From Deltaproteobacteria bacterium (GTDB lineage: Bacteria > Desulfobacterota_C > Deferrisomatia > Deferrisomatales > JACRMM01), in NCBI GenBank assembly GCA_016218905.1, contig JACRCS010000712.1, positions 1 through 20,683 on the forward strand: 20,683 nt of DNA, written 5' to 3'. The translations under genes and the position numbers were made by a program. Positions 15,391-20,683 of this stretch are shown piece by piece (position 1 is the first letter of the stretch; each line of letters begins with the position of its first letter). The notes below the pieces were generated by a model, which was given only the letters and a program-made list of their open reading frames with translations, searched no databases and was not told the DNA's origin.

Positions 15391-15540
15391 ATGGCGAAAG
15401 AGATCTGGTTCAAGTGCACGGAGTGCAGCCGGGAGGCGTACTGCGACATCTACTTCGAGAAGATCCCGGACGCGGAGGTGATGTGCCCCTTCTGCAATCA
15501 CCGGATGAAGCTCGAAGAGGCGAGGCTCAAGGACCAGTGA
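15391..15540 (+). CDS. Small zinc-ribbon protein next to the UbiD decarboxylase
   Basis: A 49-aa frame with GGAAGGAG 7 bases before its ATG. Cysteines at 9, 12, 18, 32 and 35 give a CTEC...CPFC pair of knuckles, as in rubredoxin-like or zinc-ribbon folds. It begins 59 bases after the UbiD stop and points the same way. Some hydroxyarylic acid decarboxylases (the BsdBCD/VdcBCD type) have a small CxxC-containing D subunit encoded beside the UbiD-like C subunit. This protein could play a similar part, although its sequence is not obviously that of BsdD. A metal-binding accessory or assembly factor is the cautious reading. The good ribosome site and codon pattern argue for a real gene. Confidence 0.7.
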   Translation: MAKEIWFKCTECSREAYCDIYFEKIPDAEVMCPFCNHRMKLEEARLKDQ

Positions 15541-15541
15541 C

Positions 15542-15612
15542 GTAGGGGTTAGGACTTAGGCGTTAGGGGTTAGAGGTTGGGAGTTAGGGCGCTGGGGGCT
15601 AGGAGTTAGGGG
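15542..15612. repeat. Degenerate heptamer array, TTAGGNN type
   Basis: Consecutive 7-base units starting at 15542, 15549, 15556, 15563, 15570, 15577 and 15584 read GTAGGGG, TTAGGAC, TTAGGCG, TTAGGGG, TTAGAGG, TTGGGAG, TTAGGGC. They decay at 15591-15604 and resume one base out of phase at 15606. The array fills nearly the whole gap between the zinc-ribbon stop and the tctA ribosome site. The strand is strongly G-rich, so G-quadruplex formation is conceivable. Confidence 0.75.
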
Positions 15613-15625
15613 AGAAGGGGAGCGG

Positions 15626-17137
15626 ATGCTCGACGCCTTCCTTCAGGGGCTCGTCCACTACGCGGATCCGGCGGCGCTCGGGTTCCTGGTGGCGGGCGTC
15701 TCGATCGGGATCTTCATCGGGATCGTGCCGGCCATCGGCGGGCTCACCGCCATGGCCCTGCTCCTGCCGCTCACCTTCGGCATGGAGAAGGTCGCGGGGC
15801 TCTCGCTCCTGATGGCGATCACGGCCATCAGCTCGACGGGCGGCTCCATCACGTCGATCCTCATGAACATCCCGGGGGAGGGGACGAGCGTCGCGACGAT
15901 GCTCGACGGCTTCCCGATGACCCAGAAGGGGGAGGCAGGGCGGGCCCTGGGGGCCATGCTCCTGTCGGCGTCTCTGGGCTCCCTCCTGGGGGTCGTCCTC
16001 GGCTTCGTGATGATCCCCGTGGTGCGGCCGCTCGTCATGGCGATGGGGAAACCCGAGCTCTTCCTCGTGATCGTGCTCGGCCTGAGCCTGCTCGCGGTCC
16101 TCAGCAAGGAGGCCCCGGTCAAGGGTCTCATCTCCGGGTTCCTGGGGATCTTCATCTCCCTCATCGGCTTTCAGGAGAGCACCGGCGTCGCCCGCCTCAC
16201 CTTCGGAAGCACCGTGCTCTTCGGCAAGCTCGACCTCATCCCCGTCACCATGGGCCTCTTCGCCGGGGCCGAGCTGAGCGAGCTCGGCGCGGCCGGGGAG
16301 TCGGTCGTCCCGGTGGAACGGGTCCGGGCCGGCCGGGAGCTCCGGCGGCAGATCCACCAGGGCATGCGGGACGTATTCGCCCACCGCTGGCTCTGGTTCC
16401 GGAGCTGCGTCCTCGGCTACCTGATCGGGGTGATCCCGGGGATCGGGGGCGGAGCCGCGACCTTCGTCGCCTACGGGATGGCGAAGCACACCTCGAGAGA
16501 TCCCGAACGCTACGGGACGGGGTGCGTGGAGGGGGTCATCGCGCCCGAGGCGGCGAGCAACGCCAAGGAGGGGGGCGCGCTCCTGACGACCCTCGCGCTC
16601 GGCCTCCCGGGCAGCACGAGCATGGCCTTCATCATCGGGGCGCTACTCATGCACGGCATCATCCCGGGCCCCGAGATGCTACGAAACGAGGTCGGCCTCG
16701 CCTTCACGCTCTTCTGGGGCCTGGCGCTGGCGAACGTCATCGGCGGGGCGCTCTGCTACGTCATCGCGGGCTACTGCCGCCTGAGCCGGATCGTGGCGCT
16801 CCCCTCCCGCTACCTCGTCCCCGTGACCGTGGCGCTCGTCCTCCTCGGGAGCTACGTCACGAACGGGCACCTGGGAGACCTGGTGGTCACCATCGTCTTC
16901 ACCGGGGTCGGGCTTCTGATGAAGCGCTTCGGCTACAACCGCGCTTCCCTCCTGCTCGGCTTCATCCTCGGCCTCTATTTCGAGGAGTTCTTCTGGATCT
17001 CGCTCCAGTCGCGGGGCGCGCTCTTCTTCCTGCGCCCGGGCTGCCTCGCGGTCCTGGCCGTGATGGTCTGCCTCTACAGCCTCGAGCCCGTGAAGAAGCT
17101 GCTCGCGAGACGAGCCCGGAGGGCGGTGCCCGCATGA
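15626..17137 (+). CDS. tctA: Tripartite tricarboxylate transporter large permease, TctA family (second copy)
   Basis: 503 aa, a paralogue of the protein at 12340-13842. It carries IGIFIGIVPAIGGLTAM (residues 27-43), the GGSITSILMNIPGE motif, the second-half LIGVIPGIGGGAATFVAY and GVIAPEAASNAKEGGALLTTLALGLPG. The ATG is preceded by GGGGAG a few bases upstream, just after the heptamer array. Its stop overlaps the ATG of the small subunit (ATGA at 17134). The order here is A-B-C, whereas the first copy is B-A, so the two sets are not a simple tandem duplication of one operon. Confidence 0.92.
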   Translation: MLDAFLQGLVHYADPAALGFLVAGVSIGIFIGIVPAIGGLTAMALLLPLTFGMEKVAGLSLLMAITAISSTGGSITSILMNIPGEGTSVATMLDGFPMTQKGEAGRALGAMLLSASLGSLLGVVLGFVMIPVVRPLVMAMGKPELFLVIVLGLSLLAVLSKEAPVKGLISGFLGIFISLIGFQESTGVARLTFGSTVLFGKLDLIPVTMGLFAGAELSELGAAGESVVPVERVRAGRELRRQIHQGMRDVFAHRWLWFRSCVLGYLIGVIPGIGGGAATFVAYGMAKHTSRDPERYGTGCVEGVIAPEAASNAKEGGALLTTLALGLPGSTSMAFIIGALLMHGIIPGPEMLRNEVGLAFTLFWGLALANVIGGALCYVIAGYCRLSRIVALPSRYLVPVTVALVLLGSYVTNGHLGDLVVTIVFTGVGLLMKRFGYNRASLLLGFILGLYFEEFFWISLQSRGALFFLRPGCLAVLAVMVCLYSLEPVKKLLARRARRAVPA

Positions 17138-17583
17138 TCGCCCGCGCCTCGATTCCCCTCTTCCTGATCCTGACCGTCGGGGCCGCCACCGCCCTCTCGG
17201 CCGGGTACCCGCTCCTCCAGGCGAAGATCGTCCCGATGCTCGTGGGCGGGACCCTCCTCCTCCTCTGCCTCGTCCAGCTCCTGGGCGAGCTCGCGGGGAA
17301 GCGGCCCGCCCGAACCGGCGAGCGGGAGGGAGAGCCCGCCGCCCGCGCCCTTCTCCGGGAGGGGCTCTGGCTCGTCGGCTTCTGCGCCGCCATCTACCTC
17401 CTCGGCTTTCTCACCGGCCTGGCCGGCTACTCGGCCGGCTACGCCCGCGCTCGCGGCGCCGGCTGGGGGCCGGCGCTCGGCCTCGGGGCGTCCCTGGCGG
17501 TCCTCTGTTACGTGCTGCTGATCCGCCTGATGCAGACCGACCTCTACCCGGGCCTCCTGCCCCGGGCTCTGGGGTGGGGATGA
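17134..17583 (+). CDS. tctB: Tripartite tricarboxylate transporter small permease, TctB family (second copy)
   Basis: 149 aa, with a hydrophobic first helix (SIPLFLILTVGAATALSAGYPLLQAKIVPMLVG), a polar Arg/Glu-rich loop near residues 56-72, then hydrophobic segments ending in LIRLMQTDLYPGLLP. Late LP-G-rich tails are common in TctB. The ATG overlaps the TGA of the large subunit, and a longer upstream frame lies over tctA and is rejected. Identity rests on topology, size and coupling to tctA. Confidence 0.82.
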   Translation: MIARASIPLFLILTVGAATALSAGYPLLQAKIVPMLVGGTLLLLCLVQLLGELAGKRPARTGEREGEPAARALLREGLWLVGFCAAIYLLGFLTGLAGYSAGYARARGAGWGPALGLGASLAVLCYVLLIRLMQTDLYPGLLPRALGWG

Positions 17584-17634
17584 GCGCAGGCGGAGGAGAA
17601 CGGGGGTGAACTCGATCTCTCGAAGGAGGTCACC

Positions 17635-18675
17635 GTGACGAGACACGCCGTCTGGTTCGCGATCCTGCTCGGAACCCTCTCGGGGAGCTCCGCCTTCGGC
17701 TCGCCTCAGCCCCGGCCCGGGGGCTCGGAGGAGACCGAGGCGTTCTACCGAGGGAAGACCATCACGTGGGTCGTCTCGGCCGAGCCCGGCGGGGGCACCG
17801 ACGTCCTGACCCGCATCATGGTCCCGTTCCTGGCGAAGGAGACGGGCGCCAAAGTGGTCGTGAAGAACATGACGGGCGGCAGCCTCGAGGGCGACAACTG
17901 GACGTACGCCGAAGGGCCCCGGGACGGGCTGACGCTCCTCACCGAGGGCACCATGCCGCTCCTCCTGAACGACCTCCTCCGGTCGCCGGGTGCCCAGTAC
18001 GTGACCGAGAAGTTCAACTTCCTCACCGGCGTCGCGCCCGAGCTGACGGTCCTGGCGGTCTCGCCGAAGATGCAGGAGAAGAGCCTGGCAGGTCTCCGGA
18101 AGGCCAAGGGGCTGAAGATCGGCGCCTCGTCGAGCAGAGGCTACATCGCCAACGCCGGAGCGGTCACCGCGGAGATCCTCAACCTCGATGCGCGGGTGGT
18201 CACCGGCTACAAGGGCATGAAGTCCGTCCTCCTCGCGGTGGCCCAGGGGGAGATGGACGCGATCGTCTCCTCCGAGACCGAGATCTCCATCGCGGCCAAG
18301 AGCGGCGACGTGGTGCCCCTCTTCGTGGTGGGGGAGGAGCGGAGCTCGCTGCTCCCGAACCTCCCGACGCTGAAGGAGATCGGCGTCGCGGTTCCCAGGG
18401 AGCTCGCCGACGCCTACCGGACCATCACGACCAACAGCCGGGCCTTCCTCCTCCCGCCCGGGGTCCCCGAGGACAAGGTGAACCACCTGCGGAGGGTCTT
18501 CCGGAAGCTCAACGACACCAAGGAGGTGGAGGAGGCCCTCGCCCGCTGGGCCGGGGTCTGGCGGCCCTTCATCCCCGGCGAGAAGCTCCAGGAGGACGTC
18601 AACGCGATCAAGGCCAACAAGGCCCTGGCCGCGCAGATGGAAGGCATCCTCAAGAAGTACAGCGCGTCGAAGTAG
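17635..18675 (+). CDS. tctC: TTT-family extracytoplasmic solute-binding protein (Bug/TctC)
   Basis: 346 aa. GTG start with AAGGAGG 6 bases before. Residues 1-22 look like a Sec signal (VWFAILLGTLSGSSAFG). The mature protein has FYRGKTITWVVSAEPGGGTDVLTRIMVPFLAKE, the Bug-type first strand and ligand loop, then GLTLLTEGTMP and the LKIGASSSRGYIANAGAVTAE lobe. It is a rather divergent member: the usual P-x-K/R-P-I-x-x-I-V-P reads GKTITWVVSAEP. It follows tctB by 51 bases and completes the second TTT system. Bug proteins bind carboxylates such as citrate, malate, nicotinate, phthalate or terephthalate. Confidence 0.85.
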   Translation: MTRHAVWFAILLGTLSGSSAFGSPQPRPGGSEETEAFYRGKTITWVVSAEPGGGTDVLTRIMVPFLAKETGAKVVVKNMTGGSLEGDNWTYAEGPRDGLTLLTEGTMPLLLNDLLRSPGAQYVTEKFNFLTGVAPELTVLAVSPKMQEKSLAGLRKAKGLKIGASSSRGYIANAGAVTAEILNLDARVVTGYKGMKSVLLAVAQGEMDAIVSSETEISIAAKSGDVVPLFVVGEERSSLLPNLPTLKEIGVAVPRELADAYRTITTNSRAFLLPPGVPEDKVNHLRRVFRKLNDTKEVEEALARWAGVWRPFIPGEKLQEDVNAIKANKALAAQMEGILKKYSASK

Positions 18676-18687
18676 CAGGAGGCAGCG

Positions 18688-19419
18688 ATGGAGATCGACC
18701 AGTTCCTCGAGCTCGCGAGGAAGAGGCGGAGCATCCGGCAGTTCAGGCCCGACCCCGTCCCCGACGAGCTCGTGGAGAAGATCCTCGAGGCGGCGCGATG
18801 GGCCATGTCGGGCGCCAACGGCCAGCCCTGGGAGTTCATCGTGGTCCGCGACAAGAAGCTGATGGCGCAGCTCTTCGAGGCGGGGAGCGAGTCGGAGCGG
18901 CAGACCGCCGCCCTGGAGACGAGCCGGACCCAGGAGATGCGGCAGCCGTGGTATCGCAACCTGCCGGAGACCGTGCCGGCGTCCCGGTTCAGCGATGCGC
19001 CCGTCATCCTCGCAGTGCTCGGCGACCCCCGCACCGCCCAGGCGACCGTGCTCAACCGCCTCTGCGACCGCCGCTGGGTCGTCGACGAGAACATCGCCAA
19101 CGCGACCCAGATCATCCACCTGGCGGCCGCCGCCTGCGGCCTGGGATCGCAGTGGGTGACGGTAGACCGCTACTTCGAGGACCTGATCCGCCCGATCCTC
19201 CGGGTCCCGCCGATCCTGCGGATCTTCAGCCTGGTTCCCCTCGGCTTCCCCGCGCTGGAGCCGAAGAAGCCCTACCGGCGGGCTCTCCAGGAGATCGTCC
19301 ACCGCGACACCTACGACATGGGCAAGTACCGCTCCCACGAGGCGGTCCAGGAGTTCATCCGCGACCTGAGACAGCACTCGAAACGGGCGTACCCTTTGAA
19401 TGGAGGCGTTAGAGATTAG
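18688..19419 (+). CDS. Nitroreductase-family flavoprotein
   Basis: 243 aa, FMN-dependent nitroreductase fold. RKRRSIRQF (11-19) is the N-terminal FMN-phosphate motif, SGANGQPWEF (41-50) the second flavin-contact motif, and AAACGLGSQWV the conserved helix start before the dimer region. A long middle insertion (about residues 62-105) precedes DAPVILAVLGDP. AGGAGG is 5 bases from the ATG, 12 bases after the tctC stop, so it is co-transcribed with the TTT genes. The family includes nitro, quinone, enone and flavin reductases and dehalogenases. In this setting a reduction of a ring intermediate is possible. The last residues GGVRD and the stop lie in a heptamer repeat (19409-19436), so the C-terminus may be recently altered. 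Confidence 0.85.
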   Translation: MEIDQFLELARKRRSIRQFRPDPVPDELVEKILEAARWAMSGANGQPWEFIVVRDKKLMAQLFEAGSESERQTAALETSRTQEMRQPWYRNLPETVPASRFSDAPVILAVLGDPRTAQATVLNRLCDRRWVVDENIANATQIIHLAAAACGLGSQWVTVDRYFEDLIRPILRVPPILRIFSLVPLGFPALEPKKPYRRALQEIVHRDTYDMGKYRSHEAVQEFIRDLRQHSKRAYPLNGGVRD

Positions 19420-19436
19420 GTCTTCGGCTTTGGGAG
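19409..19436. repeat. Heptamer repeat overlapping the nitroreductase 3' end
   Basis: Four in-phase units TTAGAGA, TTAGGTC, TTCGGCT, TTGGGAG, of the same TTAGG class as the array at 15542-15612. The first two units encode the last codons and TAG stop of the nitroreductase. Confidence 0.55.
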
Positions 19437-19447
19437 AAGAGAGCTGT

Positions 19448-19534
19448 TGGACGGCGTGGACTGGATGGACCTAATGGACCAAGTGGACGGTACGTCCACG
19501 ACGTCCACTGAGTCCATTCAGTCCACCAAGTCCC
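19448..19534. repeat. Period-9 palindromic array: five TGGAC units then five GTCCA units
   Basis: TGGAC begins at 19448, 19457, 19466, 19475 and 19484, exactly every 9 bases. GTCCA begins at 19494, 19503, 19512 and 19521, with GTCCC at 19530, also every 9 bases. All ten units are symmetric about base 19491. The 4-base spacers differ and mostly do not pair, so a folded strand would be a ladder of 5-bp helices with 4x4 internal loops, closed by GTGGACG-GTA-CGTCCAC. AGCTGTT (19442-19448) and AACAGCT (19544-19550) form a short outer inverted repeat. The array fills the gap before the last binding-protein gene. Confidence 0.9.
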
Positions 19535-19576
19535 CACTTCGCTAACAGCTGCCCTATTCACAAAGGAGACTCGACC

Positions 19577-20545
19577 ATGGCAGATTTTCGCAAAGCGCTT
19601 CTCGCCGCTCCCCTCGTCGTCCTGGCGCTCTCCACGGCCGGTCTCGCCGAGTCGCCCGAGGCCTTCCCGTCGAGGCCGATCACTTTCATCAACCCGGTGC
19701 CCCCGGGGGCTTCATCCGAGCTCTCCTCCCGGATCCTCGCGAAGGAGGCCGAGAAGTTCCTGGGCCAGCCCATCGTGGTGGTGAACAAGCCCGGCGGTTC
19801 CTTCGCCGTGGGCATCGGCGCGATCGCCTCCGCGAAGCCCGACGGGTACACCATCGGCTACACCGGACACCCGGGCATGTTCGTGACGCCGCTCACGGGC
19901 AAGGTCCCCTACCACCCGGTGAAGGACTTCACCCAGATCCTGCAGTACGGCTACATGAACGTCTCGGTGACGGTGAAGGGGAATTCGCCCTTCCAGAGCT
20001 TCAAGGACCTCATCGCCTACGCCCGCCAGAACCCGAAGAAGCTCACCTACGGGAGCGCGGGGATCGGGAGCTTCGGCCACCTGGCGATGGAGCAGAGCGC
20101 CCGGAGGGAGAACGTCCAGTTCACCCACATGCCCTTCAAGGGCTCTCCCGAGACCCAGGCGGCGCTCCTGGGCGGCCACATCCTCGTCGGAACCGGCGAC
20201 TTCAACCCGTCGCTCCTCGACTCGGGCGAGATCCGCCTCATCCTCCTGATCGCGGACAAGCACTCCCCCGACTACCCGAAGGTCCCGATCCTGAAGGACA
20301 TGGGCTACGACATCCCGGCGCCGACCTTCCTCAACGTGGCGGGACCGAAGGGGATTCCCGATGAAATCGTGAAGAAGCTCGACTCCGCCTTCACCCGGGC
20401 GATGAAGGAGCCGGCCTTCGTCAAGGGGATGAGGGACCTCCGCTTCACCCTCCTTTACCGGAACGGGAAGGAGATGGCGGACTACGTCGCCGCGAACTAC
20501 GACCTCTTCGCCAAGATCCTGAAGGAAGAAGGGCTCATTCAGTAA
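19577..20545 (+). CDS. tctC: TTT-family extracytoplasmic solute-binding protein (Bug/TctC), second copy
   Basis: 322 aa, a typical Bug protein. Signal peptide 1-24 (basic start, ALLAAPLVVLALSTAGLA, cut before ESP). The mature start FPSRPITFINPVPPGASSELSSRIL and KPDGYTIGY are the classic ligand-loop motifs, followed by LTYGSAGIGSFGHLAME and HMPFKGSPETQAALLGGHILVG. It is more canonical than the protein at 17635. AAGGAGA stands 7 bases before the ATG. There is no permease directly beside it. It could serve either of the two TTT permease sets, and binding proteins outnumbering permeases is common for this family. The large hairpin array upstream separates it from the previous operon. Confidence 0.92.
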   Translation: MADFRKALLAAPLVVLALSTAGLAESPEAFPSRPITFINPVPPGASSELSSRILAKEAEKFLGQPIVVVNKPGGSFAVGIGAIASAKPDGYTIGYTGHPGMFVTPLTGKVPYHPVKDFTQILQYGYMNVSVTVKGNSPFQSFKDLIAYARQNPKKLTYGSAGIGSFGHLAMEQSARRENVQFTHMPFKGSPETQAALLGGHILVGTGDFNPSLLDSGEIRLILLIADKHSPDYPKVPILKDMGYDIPAPTFLNVAGPKGIPDEIVKKLDSAFTRAMKEPAFVKGMRDLRFTLLYRNGKEMADYVAANYDLFAKILKEEGLIQ

Positions 20546-20548
20546 CCT

Positions 20549-20562
20549 GATTAGCGCTAATC
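20549..20562. promoter_or_regulatory. Perfect 14-bp palindrome
   Basis: GATTAGC (20549-20555) is followed directly by GCTAATC (20556-20562), 3 bases after the binding-protein stop. It could be a regulator binding site or part of a mobile-element boundary. Nothing further supports either. Confidence 0.3.
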
Positions 20563-20577
20563 TTCCGCCGGGGGCGG

Positions 20578-20602
20578 GAGTGTGACAGATCCTGTCACAC
20601 TC
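20578..20602. promoter_or_regulatory. 11+3+11 perfect inverted repeat upstream of the transposase-like start
   Basis: Arms GAGTGTGACAG (20578-20588) and CTGTCACACTC (20592-20602) around ATC, 42 bases before the GTG at 20645. It may be a transcription terminator for the binding-protein gene, an operator, or part of the left end of an insertion sequence. The other end of such an element lies outside the window. Confidence 0.5.
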
Positions 20603-20644
20603 AGCGCGTAGAATCCGAGGCAACGCTCGCAGAGGAGGGTTGCC

Positions 20645-20683
20645 GTGAAGATGAATCCATTTCAGTTCCAGCCGGGCATGAGC
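20645..20683 (+). CDS. Start of a probable IS1595-family transposase (partial)
   Basis: Thirteen codons are visible: a GTG at 20645 (or the ATG at 20651) with AGAGGAGGG upstream, reading MKMNPFQFQPGMS. IS1595-family transposases often begin with a segment of the type MN-x-x-QFQ-x-G-x-S before a zinc ribbon, which is the basis for the call. The peptide is very short, so another identity is quite possible. If correct, the inverted repeat at 20578-20602 could belong to the element. Confidence 0.45.
   Translation, partial: MKMNPFQFQPGMS

Noticed and set aside
15542..15612. CRISPR-like array
   Set aside because: Units are 7 bases and contiguous, with no spacers and no cas genes. The period-9 array at 19448-19534 is likewise far too short in unit length.
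17074..19377. Very long open frame (about 767 codons) on the minus strand
   Set aside because: It lies opposite tctB, tctC and the nitroreductase gene. High GC at third codon positions removes stops from the opposite strand, and the translation is a low-complexity mix of Glu, Arg, Leu, Val and Asp without any domain.
1..20683. tRNA, rRNA or known riboswitch genes
   Set aside because: No cloverleaf, rRNA segment or recognised riboswitch core was seen in the gaps. A covariance-model scan would be needed to exclude small RNAs.

Overview
The window is 20.7 kb of high-GC bacterial DNA in which every recognisable gene lies on the + strand, mostly with short gaps or ATGA-type overlaps. It reads as an accessory catabolic and uptake region for aromatic or other organic carboxylates. 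The organism is not identifiable for certain. High GC, several tripartite tricarboxylate transporter (TTT) and Liv-type ABC genes, UbiD-type decarboxylase, molybdoenzymes and heptameric intergenic repeats would fit an environmental lineage such as Rokubacteria/Methylomirabilota, Binatia or a deltaproteobacterial relative. That placement is inference only.

Layout. 1-141 is the 3' end of a DMSO-reductase-type molybdoprotein, followed by a strong hairpin and a 713-bp gene-free stretch. 855-5505 is a complete Liv-type ABC transporter (binding protein, two permeases, two ATPases). 5624-6826 is an MFS exporter-like protein. 6958-11822 is a tight operon: a benzoate-CoA-ligase-like enzyme, a CoxM/xanthine-dehydrogenase-type FAD subunit, and a 798-aa chimeric molybdoenzyme. 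11885-13842 is TTT tctB-tctA. 13907-15540 holds a UbiD-family decarboxylase and a 49-aa zinc-ribbon protein. 15626-18675 is a second TTT set in the order tctA-tctB-tctC, followed by a nitroreductase-family flavoprotein (18688-19419) and a second Bug/TctC binding protein (19577-20545). The window ends in the first 13 codons of what looks like an IS1595-family transposase.

Working together (inference): the ABC and TTT systems capture organic acids, the ligase makes CoA thioesters, UbiD removes a ring carboxylate, and the molybdoenzyme with its FAD partner performs a redox step such as hydroxylation or dehydroxylation. Substrates cannot be read from the sequence.

Most interesting: (1) the molybdoenzyme joins an XDH-family [2Fe-2S] domain to a DMSO-reductase-family [4Fe-4S]/molybdopterin body, is encoded beside an XDH-family FAD subunit, and has what looks like a cysteine-free remnant of the second XDH cluster motif at the junction; (2) a perfectly phased period-9 array of TGGAC units followed by its inverted mirror upstream of the last binding protein; (3) degenerate heptameric repeats in several intergenic gaps, one of which supplies the C-terminal codons and stop of the nitroreductase gene.
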